DNA from: VRUE01 sp963840565
GTDB taxonomy: Bacteria > Actinomycetota > Thermoleophilia > Solirubrobacterales > 70-9
Direction: 5' to 3'
NCBI GenBank assembly: GCA_963840565.1
Contig: CAWIZH010000002.1
Location: 806,001 to 870,000 of the forward strand
Length of the DNA stretch: 64,000 bases
Part shown: positions 1-8,723 of the stretch, piece by piece
Layout: every line of letters begins with the position of its first letter
How positions within the stretch are numbered: position 1 is the stretch's first letter
Translations under genes and position numbers: made by a program
The notes under the pieces: model-generated
What the model was told of the DNA's origin: nothing
Databases searched by the model: none
The model's input: the letters and a program-made list of their open reading frames with translations, nothing else

Positions 1-161
1 TCGTGGTCGGGCCCGCCCCTACCCTCGCTCGGCTCGAAGATTTCCAGTGCCCCAGCCCCACCGTCCCCTTCGGCCCGGGCGCGCAGCCGGCCTCGCGTCG
101 CGTCGATCTTCGCCTGGTCGGTACCGGCAATCAGGTAAAGCGAGGACAAGCTGTCGGCCAT
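1..161 (-). CDS. holA: DNA polymerase III subunit delta, 5' end only (cut by left edge)
   Basis: The minus strand from ATG at 161 encodes 53 residues before the window ends. It opens MADSLSSLYLIAGTDQAKID and continues with a basic helix (RGRLRARAEG) and ALEIFEPSEG. This matches the N-terminus of the clamp-loader delta subunit (HolA), where a short strand leads into a degenerate P-loop-like GTD segment. Known role: delta opens the beta sliding clamp in the replisome. The gene starts 28 bp after the stop of the upstream minus-strand gene. holA is commonly found just downstream of comEA-comEC in actinobacteria, which supports the call. Only about one sixth of the gene is visible. Confidence 0.75.
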   Translation of the reverse strand, partial: MADSLSSLYLIAGTDQAKIDATRGRLRARAEGDGGAGALEIFEPSEGRGGPDH

Positions 162-189
162 CGCGGCCGAGTCTAGTGACGGAGCCTGT

Positions 190-987
190 CTACTTGCCGC
201 TGTCGGCGGCTTCCTTGGCAGCGGCGGGACTGGAGCTTCCCGAAGGAGCCGGCGCCGGCGGAGCAACCGGCTTGGGCGACGCTGCGGCGCCCTGGTCTTT
301 GCCGGCCTTTTCAGATGAGGAGGTCGGCTTCGCCGTCGAGACAGTCTGACCATCCGATTTGCTGGTCAGCGGGCTTTTGGACTTGCCGCTGCCGTCGTTC
401 GTCGCCTTGGTCGTCGATGCTGCGTTCGGCTTCGACCCGCCGCCAGAGGCTCCAGTCGACTGCCCGTTATTTGGCTGACTTTCGACTACAGCCGGAGTGG
501 GAGCCGGCGAGGGGGCCGACGGCAACGGTTCGACGGTTGGTGCCGGGGACGCGGGAGCTGGAACCGATGCAACCGGTGCCTGCTCCGCGGGACTCCGCTG
601 CGTGCCGGGTGAAACGGCGATTTGATCTGGCCCTCCGCGATTGCCGTCGCTGCCGGGCTGTCCCCTGTGACGGGGATGCCCCGAAGCAGCTGTGTGCGAA
701 CGGGGGCCGGGAGCCGGCGAAGACGGGGCGAGGACGGGGCCCTGGGTCAGGGCAATCGCATCGTGGACGCTGCCGGCCTTGGTCGGGTATCCGGGAATCG
801 GGCCACTGAAGACGGCAGGGAAGCCGAGCTGAGAGATGAACAAGGTCAAGCCAAGCCCGACCGCAGCGACCGCTCCGACCAACGCAATCGAGGCGTTGCG
901 GAGCCGCAGCAGCATGCCGTCGCCCGCAAGGCTCTGGCCCACTTCCCACGACCGCTGTCGAATCTTGGACAACATTTCTCTAACCAT
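190..987 (-). CDS. Pro/Ala/Ser-rich membrane-anchored protein, unknown function
   Basis: This 265-residue protein has a short basic cytoplasmic start (KIRQRSW) and one hydrophobic segment at about residues 31-53. The rest is a long low-complexity tail rich in Pro, Ala, Ser, Gly and Lys, with repeated PAPxP and SPAP patterns. Such tails usually span or decorate the cell wall. It lies between comEC (75 bp upstream) and holA (28 bp downstream) on the same strand, so it may be co-transcribed with the DNA-uptake genes. No domain family is recognised. The start could also be the ATG at 975. Codon bias supports it over the opposite-strand frames. Confidence 0.6.
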   Translation of the reverse strand: MVREMLSKIRQRSWEVGQSLAGDGMLLRLRNASIALVGAVAAVGLGLTLFISQLGFPAVFSGPIPGYPTKAGSVHDAIALTQGPVLAPSSPAPGPRSHTAASGHPRHRGQPGSDGNRGGPDQIAVSPGTQRSPAEQAPVASVPAPASPAPTVEPLPSAPSPAPTPAVVESQPNNGQSTGASGGGSKPNAASTTKATNDGSGKSKSPLTSKSDGQTVSTAKPTSSSEKAGKDQGAAASPKPVAPPAPAPSGSSSPAAAKEAADSGK

Positions 988-1062
988 CGTTCATTGTGGC
1001 GACCGGCGAGAGGACAAAGGGCAAGAAACCCCAATATTGCGGAGGCGTTCTGTTGAGGCGGC

Positions 1063-2940
1063 TCAGCTGCCCGCCTCGATCGAGACCGAGTTTCGGCTCG
1101 CCTCGAGGACAACCGTGCCGTCCTGATCGGTGCGAAGAGTGGGCACACGATGCGCAGTGAGGGTGGCGAGCGTGGCTGGCGCCGGATGCCCGTAGGAGTT
1201 ATCCGCGCCAACCGAGATCACCGCGAGCCGTGGAGCGATGCGATCGAGGAGGGCATCGAGGCCGGCGTCTTCGCTGCCATGGTGGGCGACCTTGAGCACG
1301 TCCACGGGACCGGGGTCAAGCGGTATGGCCTCCGCCTCGGCATCGGCGGTGAGCAGCATCGAGAAGTCGCCCCAGCGGGCAAGGAGGACTAGAGCCTGCG
1401 TGTTCGGGTCGGCGCCGGCAAGCGGAGTCGCGAGCAACTCCGGCGGTGGCCAGAGGACTTCGACCCGCAGCCGCCCCGAGCACAACGAGGCGCCCGTGGC
1501 GATGCGCTCCGGCCCGGCGCCAGCCGCCTCGGCCTCGCTGCGCAAGCGCCGGCTGAGCCTCGCGTAGGCAAGTTGTTCAATCGGGAAACGCCCGATCAGT
1601 TCCTCGATCCCACCCGCGTGATCGGACTGTTCGTGGGTGACGACCGCGACCCCGAGGCGCTGGACGCCCGCGGAGCGGAGCTTGGCTTCGAGGCCATCGC
1701 CCGCCGGTCCGCCGTCGATGAGCAGCGCGGGAGCCCGCCCGGGCTGGAGCAGGATCGCGTCTCCTTGGCCAACGTCGAGCACGGAGATCCTCAGCCCGCC
1801 AACGGGGCCGGAAGCACCGGCACCCCCATGACCCCCAAGCCAAACCAGCACGAGAACGACAAGTCCTGCCGCGCTCACCCGAAACTCCCGCCGACGGGCC
1901 TTAAGTGTCCGCCTGGTAGACGTTTCAGGCCCGTCGGCCGCTGATTGAGCCCGGAGTCGGCGGCTACGTAGAAGCGTTGGGGCGCCGATCGCAGAGACGG
2001 CGAGAGTCAGGTAGGACGCGATCAGGCCGGCCATGCCCAGCTCCACGTGCAGATAGGCCCAGCTCGGCCGGCCGCACCAGGCGGCGACCTGAGCGATGTA
2101 GGCGAGCAGCGGGGCGCTGATTGCGTTGAGGACTCCAACCGGGAAGCCGGGCACCTGCGCACCGACGGCAGCAAGCATGCCCAGCCACATCGCCGGCGCG
2201 ACGGCAGGCAGGGCCAGCAGGTTGGCGAACAGAGTCGTGGTCGAGACCGATTCGAAGTGGAATGCGATCAGCGGCGCGGTCGCCAGCGTTGCGGCAACGG
2301 TGACGGCGGCCCCCTCGGCGAGGGCACCGCGCCAGCCGCGGGCGCCGATCCGCGCCGCGATCGCCACGCGCAGGGACCTGGCGAGCACAAGGATGCCGAG
2401 CACAGCCGCAAAGCTGAGCTGCCAGCCGACATCGGTGCCGATCCCTGGGTCGACGGCGAGAGTGACGACCGCGGCCAGAGCGAGTGCGTAGAGGCGCGAG
2501 CTGCGTCGCCCCGCCAGCGTCGCCAAGACGCTGACCCCGCCCATCACGCCGGCGCGCAGGATCGAAGGGCCGGCACCGGCCAGCGGCACGTAGACGACGA
2601 TCGCGCCGAGAATCCAGACGAGGCGCGTCCGCAGCGGGATGCCGAAGGCGGCGAGCAGCGGCATCGCCAACAAGGCCAGCAGGGCGACGTTCTGACCCGA
2701 AACGGCGAGCAGGTGGCTGAGCCCGGCGCGGCGGAAGTCTTCAACCGTGCCGGCATCGATGCGTTCGTCCTCGCCGAGGACGAAGCCACGCGCCAGCTCC
2801 GCCTCGCGGGCCGGCATGCCGCGCCCGAGGCCATCCTCGGCGCGGCCCCGGATCTCATCACGGTGGGCGAGCGCAAGCGCAACCACGACAGCGACGCCAA
2901 GCACGAGGGGCCATGAGGGGCGCCCGCTTCGCATCGCCAC
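1063..2940 (-). CDS. comEC: ComEC/Rec2-family DNA-uptake channel with metallo-beta-lactamase domain
   Basis: This 625-residue protein is the inner-membrane channel that passes single-stranded DNA during natural transformation. Residues about 65-330 are the polytopic Competence domain, starting with the family signature LSHLLAVSGQNVALL. Residues about 380-620 form the metallo-beta-lactamase-like domain, with DVGQGDAILL, THEQSDHAGG, AHHGSED and NSYGHP motifs. The metal motif reads HEQSDH, with Gln where many relatives have Asp. The N-terminal DUF4131 part is short, as in other actinobacterial forms. The GTG start at 2940 directly follows the comEA stop at 2941-2943, so the two genes are translationally linked; an ATG at 2934 is an alternative. 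Confidence 0.95.
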   Translation of the reverse strand: MAMRSGRPSWPLVLGVAVVVALALAHRDEIRGRAEDGLGRGMPAREAELARGFVLGEDERIDAGTVEDFRRAGLSHLLAVSGQNVALLALLAMPLLAAFGIPLRTRLVWILGAIVVYVPLAGAGPSILRAGVMGGVSVLATLAGRRSSRLYALALAAVVTLAVDPGIGTDVGWQLSFAAVLGILVLARSLRVAIAARIGARGWRGALAEGAAVTVAATLATAPLIAFHFESVSTTTLFANLLALPAVAPAMWLGMLAAVGAQVPGFPVGVLNAISAPLLAYIAQVAAWCGRPSWAYLHVELGMAGLIASYLTLAVSAIGAPTLLRSRRLRAQSAADGPETSTRRTLKARRREFRVSAAGLVVLVLVWLGGHGGAGASGPVGGLRISVLDVGQGDAILLQPGRAPALLIDGGPAGDGLEAKLRSAGVQRLGVAVVTHEQSDHAGGIEELIGRFPIEQLAYARLSRRLRSEAEAAGAGPERIATGASLCSGRLRVEVLWPPPELLATPLAGADPNTQALVLLARWGDFSMLLTADAEAEAIPLDPGPVDVLKVAHHGSEDAGLDALLDRIAPRLAVISVGADNSYGHPAPATLATLTAHRVPTLRTDQDGTVVLEASRNSVSIEAGS

Positions 2941-3533
2941 CTAGGGCTGCAGGCGGGCGCGCAGCGACTGCATCGTCGCCGGCCCGATGCCGCTCACCTG
3001 ATCGAGCTGGTCGACCGAAGCGAGACCACCCTGCTGGTCACGGTATTCGACGATCTTCTGCGCCGTGACTGGCCCGATGCCGTCGATCGTGTCGAGCTGT
3101 TCCGCGCTCGCCGTGCCAAGACTGATCGGCCCGGCTTCGGCCGCCGCCCCAGCCGTGGCGAGCGCCGCGCCGCCAGGCCCCCTCTTCGGCACGACCACCT
3201 GCTGGCCGTCGGCGAGCCGAGCAGCGAGGTTGATCGCTTCCAGCAGGGCCGCGCCGGTCGCCCCACCGGCCCGGCCAACCGCGTCGGTCACCCGCGACCC
3301 AGCCGGCAGCCGGTAGACGCCGGGTCGAGCGACAGCACCGGTGACATCGACCACGACATCGCCACCGGAGCCGCTCTTGTCGAGCCTGAATTCTTTGCCG
3401 CTGCCGGCCGAAAGAGGATGTCTGTGGCACCACTCCCCTCAGCGCGAATAGCCCGCGCACCAAGAAGGAGGAGGGCGATCGCGACTGCGCCGTAGACCGC
3501 AATCTGAGAGCGGGAAAGCTCGGGCATGCCCAT
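2941..3533 (-). CDS. comEA: ComEA-family helix-hairpin-helix DNA receptor, frameshifted in this sequence
   Basis: The C-terminal 137 residues (frame from 3354) contain an SLBB-like segment (VTGAVARPGVYRLPAG) followed by two helix-hairpin-helix motifs (IDGIGPVTAQKI and VSGIGPATMQSL). This is the arrangement of ComEA, the surface DNA receptor for transformation. The expected N-terminal membrane anchor is in another frame from ATG 3533 (SRSQIAVYGAVAIALLLLG). The two frames join between about 3395 and 3425, where a single missing base would restore one gene of roughly 197 codons. It is immediately upstream of comEC with no gap. The shift is either a sequencing error or a true lesion; errors in leuS and the EF-G gene favour the former. 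Confidence 0.85.
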
Positions 3534-3693
3534 AGCCTTGCCGCTCGCAACGCGCCTATGGCGCGCATAGTGATTAGAAATTCAAACGCGACTGAGTCGC
3601 GAGAAGCAAGCAGGTCGGGGGACGCAGGGAGCGTGGCGTGCTCTGCACGCGAGCGACTGAGGACCCCGAGATGCGCCGCTTATCGCGACTCAG

Positions 3694-4089
3694 CTACAGG
3701 TCTTCGTCGTCGTAGCCGGCGACCTCGGCGAGCTGGTCGCTGTACAGCTCAGAGGCGGCTACGGGCGGGGACTGCACCGAGATGCAGGCCAGGTCGGCAT
3801 CGCCGTCGTTGGCGACCGAGTGATCGGTGGCGGGCGGAACGAGGATCAGGTCGCCCTCGGCAACCCGCTGCGTGTCGCCGGCGACCGACATCGTGCCGGC
3901 GCCGCGCACGACGACGTAGACCTGCTCGGCCTCCTCGTGGGAGCGCAGCGTCTGCTCGGCGCCGGAGGGCAGCTCGAGCCAGGTGACCGAGAGATTGCGC
4001 GAGCCGAGTTCGCCAGCATCCATCAGCACGCGAGTGCGCAGCCGGTGCCACTCCTCCACTGGTGCTTCTGTGAGCCTTCTAACGAGCAC
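3694..4089 (-). CDS. Small cupin-domain protein
   Basis: This 131-residue protein is a single cupin barrel. It shows SHEEAEQVYVVVRGAGTMSV (metal-binding motif 1 region) and a second-half motif EGDLILVPPATDHSVAN. It ends in an acidic tail. Substrate is unknown; such monodomain cupins act as enzymes, sugar isomerases or ligand sensors. It stands alone between comEA and leuS, about 40 bp downstream of the leuS stop on the same strand. The 160-bp gap towards comEA (3534-3693) holds a short palindrome around CGCGACT/AGTCGCG near 3590, with a partial repeat near 3685, and no gene. Confidence 0.75.
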   Translation of the reverse strand: MLVRRLTEAPVEEWHRLRTRVLMDAGELGSRNLSVTWLELPSGAEQTLRSHEEAEQVYVVVRGAGTMSVAGDTQRVAEGDLILVPPATDHSVANDGDADLACISVQSPPVAASELYSDQLAEVAGYDDEDL

Positions 4090-4130
4090 GCGCGCTTTCT
4101 ACCAGATAAGCGGACTCAATCCGTGACCGC

Positions 4131-6623
4131 TCAACGAACTACGAGGTTAACCAGCTTGCCCGGCACGACAACCTCCTTGACCACCTCTTTGCCATCGAGG
4201 AAGCGAGTCGACCTTCTCGCTGGCGCGGGCAAGACTGCAGGAGCTCCTCGCGCGGGGCGTCGGCCGCGGCCTCGATCCGGTCGCGCAACTTGCCGTTGAC
4301 CTGGACGACGAGCGTCACCGTGTCAGCGCTGAGCAAATCGGGATCGGCCTCGGGCCAGGGCTGCTCCCAGAGGCGGTTGCCATTGAGCCGCTCCCAGATC
4401 TCGGCGCTCAGATGGGGGGCGAAGGGGAAGACGAGCGAGGCTGCGGTCGCGGTGGCGAAGCGGACCGCCGCCGTGCCCTCCGGCGTCGCGTAGAGATCGT
4501 CCTTGAACCGGTAGGCGTCGTTGACCAACTCCATCACGGCGGCGATCACGGTGTTGAACTGGAAGCCGCGCTGGAAATCGCGAGTCGCCTTGTCGATCGC
4601 CCAGTGCGCCTTGACCAGCAGGGCGCGGGCGTCGCCCTGCGCGCGCGCCGGGATCTAGATCTGCCGCCGGCTTGGGCTCGACCTCCTCGCAGAGGCGCCA
4701 GAGCCGCGAGAGGAAGCGGTTGACGCCCTCCACCCCCTCGTCGGCCCAGTCGGCGTCGCGCTCGGGCGGTCCCATGAAGCAGATGTAGGTGCGGGCGGTG
4801 TCGGCGCCGTAGCGCTCGACGTACTCGGCGGGGCTGACCGTGTTGCCGCGCGACTTCGACATCTTCGCCCCGTCGCGGGTGATCATCCCCTGGGCGAAGA
4901 GGTTGGCGAAGGGCTCCTGAACGCCGAGGACGCCGACGTCGGCGAGCGCCTTGGCGAAGAAGCGCGCGTACATCAGGTGCAGGATCGCGTGCTCGACCCC
5001 GCCGATGTACTGGTCGACCGGCAGCCAGTGATCCGCCGCCTCGCGGTCCCAGGCAGCGCTCTCGTTGCGTGGGTCGAGGTAGCGGATGAAGTACCAGGAG
5101 GAATCGACGAAGGTGTCCATCGTGTCGGTCTCGCGGCGGGCCGGCCCGCCGCAGCGCGGGCACTCGGTAGTGACCCACTCCTCGGCGGCGGCCAACGGGC
5201 TCTTGCCCTGCGGCGCGTAGTCGTCGACCTCGGGCAGCTCGACCGGGAGCTGATCGTCGGGGACGGGGACGATCCCGCACTCCTCGCAGTAGACGATCGG
5301 GATCGGCGCACCCCAGTAGCGCTGGCGCGAGACCAGCCAGTCGCGCAGGCGGTAGTTGATCGAGGTCTTGCCGCGGCCCTCCTCTCCGAGCCAGGCGACG
5401 ATCTCCTCATAGGCGTCGCGGTTGCCCTTGCCGTCGAAGCGGCCGGAGCCGGTCATCGGCCCGTCGCCGGGGTAGGGCAGGCCCTCGTCGTCGCGGGCGC
5501 TCTCGGGGTCGTTGCCCTCGATCACGCGGCGCACCGGCAGCTCGAAGCGCTTGGCGAACTCGTAGTCGCGCTGGTCGTGGCCGGGCACCGCCATGATCGC
5601 GCCGGTGCCGTACTCCATCAAGACGTAGTCGGCGACGAACATCGGGATCTCCTCACCGTTGACCGGGTTGACGACGCTGCGCCCGAGCGCCACGCCGGTC
5701 TTCTCGCGGTCCTCCGCCCCGCGTTCCTCGGCCGACTCGCGGGCGGCCTTGGCGACGTACTCGCGCACCGCCTCCTCGGCAGGCGTCCCTGCAACCAGCC
5801 GCTCGAGCTCCGGGTGCTCGGGGGCGAGGACGAAGAAGGTGGCGCCAAAGAGGGTGTCGGGCCTGGTCGTGAAGACGGGGAAGTCGAGCTCCAGCTCCTC
5901 ACAGCGGAAGACGACCTCGGCGCCCTCGGAGCGGCCGATCCAGTTGCGCTGCATCGTGATCACGTGCTCGGGCCAGGACTCGAGCCGCTCGAAATCGGCG
6001 AGCAGGCGCTCGGCGTAGTCGGTGATCTTGAAAAACCACTGCTTGAGCTTGCGCTGCACGACCTCGGTCCCGCAGCGCTCGCAGCGACCGTCGACGACCT
6101 GCTCGTTGGCGAGCACGGTCGCGTCCTTGGGGCACCACTGCACCGGGGCTTCCGTGCGGTAGGCAAGCCCGTGCTCGAAGAGCCGCAGGAAGATCCACTG
6201 GGTCCAGCGGTAGTACTCGGGCGTGTGGGTCGCCAGTTCGCGCGACCAGTCGATCGAGATGCCCCACTCGCGGAACTGGCGCTGGAAGGACTCGATCGAG
6301 CGCTCGGTCGCCGCCCGCGGCGGCTCGCCGGTCTTGATCGCGTTGTTCTCGGCGGGCAGGCCGAAGGAGTCGTAGCCCATCGGGTGGATCACCTCGAAGC
6401 CGTGGCGGCGGCGGAAGTGGGCGATCGCGTCGCCGACCGCGTAGGTCTTCAGGTGGCCGACGTGCGGTTCGCCTGACGGGTAGGGCAGCATCTCCAGCAC
6501 GTAGGACTTCGGCTTGGAGTCATCGAAGCCGGGCTGGCCGGGATTGGCGACCTCCCAGGTCTTCTCCTCAGCCCAAACCTGCTGCCACTTGCGCTCGATC
6601 TCTTTCGGGTCGTATCCGGCCAT
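4131..6623 (-). CDS. leuS: Leucyl-tRNA synthetase, with three frameshifts in this sequence
   Basis: Class I synthetase that charges tRNA-Leu. Intact length would be about 830 residues. Seen: the HIGH motif as HVGH (residues 54-57), the CP1 editing domain with TTRPDTLFGATF and GTGAIMAVPGHDQRD, zinc-type cysteine pairs (CEECG, CPRCGG), and KMSKS at about 587-591. The start is ATG 6623 (MAGYDPKEIERKW); an upstream in-frame ATG at 6653 overlaps the gene before it. The frame breaks near 4650 in a GCGCGCGC run, and again near 4220 and 4200. Joining the three frames gives an unbroken C-terminus ending FLDGKEVVKEVVVPGKLVN and stopping at 4131. Since the gene is essential and usually single-copy, sequencing error is the likeliest cause. 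Confidence 0.93.
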
Positions 6624-6636
6624 GCGTGGCGCGATC

Positions 6637-6879
6637 TTATGAGGGGCGCGCACTGCGAAGCGTCGCGCGCAGGCCCCAGCCGGAGACCACCGCCCAAACG
6701 GACTCGAGCAGGAGGAAGCCCCACTGGCGTTCGCGCCAGGCGAGGACGCCGAGGATCAGCGAGCCGAGGAAGTTGAGCACGAGGTAGCTCCGCGAGTGCG
6801 AGTCCATGGCGCCGAACTGCGACGCCGCGAAAGCGATCAGGATCAAAAGTGCGCCGACGACCTGTACGAGTTGCTCCAC
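6637..6879 (-). CDS. Small CBU_0592-type membrane protein
   Basis: An 80-residue protein from GTG 6879 (VEQLVQVVGALLILIAF) with about three hydrophobic stretches. Motifs seen are FAASQFGAMD, YLVLNFLGSLILGVLA and QWGFLLLESVWAVVS, the pattern of the small CBU_0592 family of bacterial membrane proteins, whose function is unknown. It stops 13 bp before leuS begins on the same strand, so it probably shares a transcript with leuS. The reading frame stays open far upstream, but that part is antisense noise behind the SpoIIM-like gene. Confidence 0.7.
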   Translation of the reverse strand: MEQLVQVVGALLILIAFAASQFGAMDSHSRSYLVLNFLGSLILGVLAWRERQWGFLLLESVWAVVSGWGLRATLRSARPS

Positions 6880-6911
6880 CCGCCCGAGCGTACTGGCCTG
6901 CGATTCGCGGC

Positions 6912-7619
6912 TCAGAACAGCGGCGAGACGGCCGCGAGGATGTGGGGCCAGACATAGACCTCGATCGTCGCCGCGGCGACGAGGCACGGAATCGCGATCA
7001 GCACGGTGATGAGGGTGGCGGCGAGGAGCTGGTTCCACTCGCCGCGGCGGCTGGCGATCAGCCAGGCGGCGAGCGGCAGGAAGAGGGCGGTCAGCTCGAG
7101 CAGGGCGTGCGGGAGGACGGTGAGCAGCAGGACCCCGATCGAGATGTGGAGCTGGAAGGCGATGGTCGAGCCCTGGAAGCCGAGATAGAGGGCCTGGGTG
7201 GAGAGCGAGAAGAGGGTGACGGCGCAGACGAAGAGGATCGCCAGCTCCCCCGCCTTGACGTGGATCCAGCGCGAGAAGCCGCTGCGCTGGGCGGCGGCGA
7301 TCGGCATCGAGGCGCCAGCGATGAAGCCGGCGACGCAGGCCGTCGCGTGCAGGGCCAGGACCAGCGAGTTGCGCCAGAGGATCGGCAGCAGGTCGGCGGG
7401 CTGCGAGGGCTCGGTCAAGCCCGGCAGGTGGATCGGCGTGATGTCCGGAGTGAGCAGGCCAGCGACGACCCAGACCGCGCCCAGCAGCGCCAGCGCAATT
7501 GCGACGCTCAGCGCCAGCCAGCCGCGCAGGACGCGCCAGGGCCGCTCGTTCCAAGCCTCCAGCGCTACGCGCGTATCCCGCATCCCGTGCGAGAAGACGT
7601 GCGAATTGGCCGTGCTCAT
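6912..7619 (-). CDS. Stage II sporulation protein M (SpoIIM/DUF95) family membrane protein
   Basis: This 235-residue integral membrane protein has about five or six membrane segments (for example AIALALLGAVWVVAGLL and LAILFVCAVTLFSLSTQALY) and the family-like stretch HATACVAGFIAGASMP followed by a conserved HVKAGELAI. In sporulating Firmicutes SpoIIM helps septal peptidoglycan remodelling. Non-sporulating actinobacteria carry relatives of unknown role, often near RDD or MoxR genes. It precedes the CBU_0592-type gene by 32 bp on the same strand. ATG 7619 is a good start and tRNA-Ala lies 40 bp upstream. Confidence 0.65.
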   Translation of the reverse strand: MSTANSHVFSHGMRDTRVALEAWNERPWRVLRGWLALSVAIALALLGAVWVVAGLLTPDITPIHLPGLTEPSQPADLLPILWRNSLVLALHATACVAGFIAGASMPIAAAQRSGFSRWIHVKAGELAILFVCAVTLFSLSTQALYLGFQGSTIAFQLHISIGVLLLTVLPHALLELTALFLPLAAWLIASRRGEWNQLLAATLITVLIAIPCLVAAATIEVYVWPHILAAVSPLF

Positions 7620-7658
7620 CGCTAACTCATCGGCAACTTCGCGCGCCGATCTGAACAG

Positions 7659-7731
7659 TGGAGCTGAGGGGGCTCGAACCCCTGACCTTCGCGCTGCCAG
7701 CGCGACGCTCTTCCAGCTGAGCTACAGCCCC
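7659..7731 (-). tRNA. tRNA-Ala(GGC)
   Basis: A full cloverleaf reads on the minus strand. The acceptor stem GGGGCTG/CAGCTCC includes the G3-U70 pair that identifies alanine tRNAs. The D stem is GCTC/GAGC, the anticodon stem TCGCG/CGCGA closes loop CTGGCAG with anticodon GGC, and the T arm contains GGTTCGAGCC. The discriminator is A73 and CCA is not encoded. Length is 73 nt. Confidence 0.97.
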
Positions 7732-7814
7732 GGGAAACTCGTGATCGGCCGCGGAGTTTAGCGTTGCTTGCGAAGTTCAGGACAAGGCGCCTCTTTGCTA
7801 TCGACGCGGCTGGC

Positions 7815-8645
7815 TCAGTCGATGCGACCGCGCGTCGCGGCTGTGCGGCGGAACATCTCGGTGCCGCCAAACCGCTCCACCAAGCGCTCGACCAACCGCG
7901 GCGCCATCTGGCCCATCGCGAGCAGCGGTCGCACTGGAGAACCAGACTCAATGACCTCAGGCCGATCACGGCGAATCGCCTCCGCAACGCAGTCGGCCAC
8001 CTTGTCAGTGGTCGTCTCGCCAAGCATGCGGTTGGAACTGACGCCTTCTTCGACCATCCGCTGGTACATGCCCTCGCCGGCGGTGAAGCCGGGGCAGATC
8101 ACGGAAAAGCCGATCGGCGCGTGGCGGTACTCGGCCCGCAGCGACTGGTTGAGCCCAATTAGACCCGCCTTCGTCGCCCCGTAGGGCTCGTTGTACGCGG
8201 GTCCAATCTTCCCCGCCAGGGAGGAAATGAAGACGACGTGGCCGCGACCGCGCTCGAGCATCGCCGGCACAACTCGATGGGTCAGCAGCATCGGGACTGT
8301 GAGGTTGATGTCGACCACCGAGGTCAGCTCCTCCGAGCTGTAGCCAGTGAAGGGCGCGGTGATCTCGACACCGGCGTTGTTGACCAACACGTCGATCGGG
8401 CCCAGGGCGGCCTCGCTGCGCTCGATCAGAGGATCAACCTGACCCAGATCACCGAGATCCGCCGCAACCGTCTCCGCCTTTACGCCGAACTCGCGCAGCT
8501 CGACCACCAGTTCGGCCAGCACCTCCTCGCGCCTGCCACTGGCAACGACGTTCATCCCGCCCCGGGCAAGCCGCCGGGCAATCGCGCGCCCGATCCCGCC
8601 CGTCGCCCCCGTGACCAATGCCGTCCTACCCCGCAGCTGCTCCAT
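7815..8645 (-). CDS. Short-chain dehydrogenase/reductase (SDR)
   Basis: This 276-residue classical SDR has the NAD(P)-binding motif TGATGGIG (residues 12-19), NNAG (89-92), the catalytic Ser at 141-142 and the YxxxK dyad in YGATK (Y155, K159), followed by ICPGF. The Arg pair in SGRREE after the second strand suggests NADP preference. Substrate cannot be told from sequence. A GGAGG ribosome-binding site lies about 6 nt before ATG 8645. It stands alone between tRNA-Ala and the beta-propeller gene, both on the same strand. Confidence 0.92.
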   Translation of the reverse strand: MEQLRGRTALVTGATGGIGRAIARRLARGGMNVVASGRREEVLAELVVELREFGVKAETVAADLGDLGQVDPLIERSEAALGPIDVLVNNAGVEITAPFTGYSSEELTSVVDINLTVPMLLTHRVVPAMLERGRGHVVFISSLAGKIGPAYNEPYGATKAGLIGLNQSLRAEYRHAPIGFSVICPGFTAGEGMYQRMVEEGVSSNRMLGETTTDKVADCVAEAIRRDRPEVIESGSPVRPLLAMGQMAPRLVERLVERFGGTEMFRRTAATRGRID

Positions 8646-8723
8646 CTAGATCCTCCGCTAGTTGAGTCGGGGGATCATACGGTTAGGCGCTTCGAAGCAA
8701 TCGAGTCGCAGACGCTGCCAGCC

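Noticed and set aside
4977..6476. 499-codon plus-strand ORF
   Set aside because: Antisense to leuS, whose motifs and residue order are unmistakable; the long frame follows from high GC.
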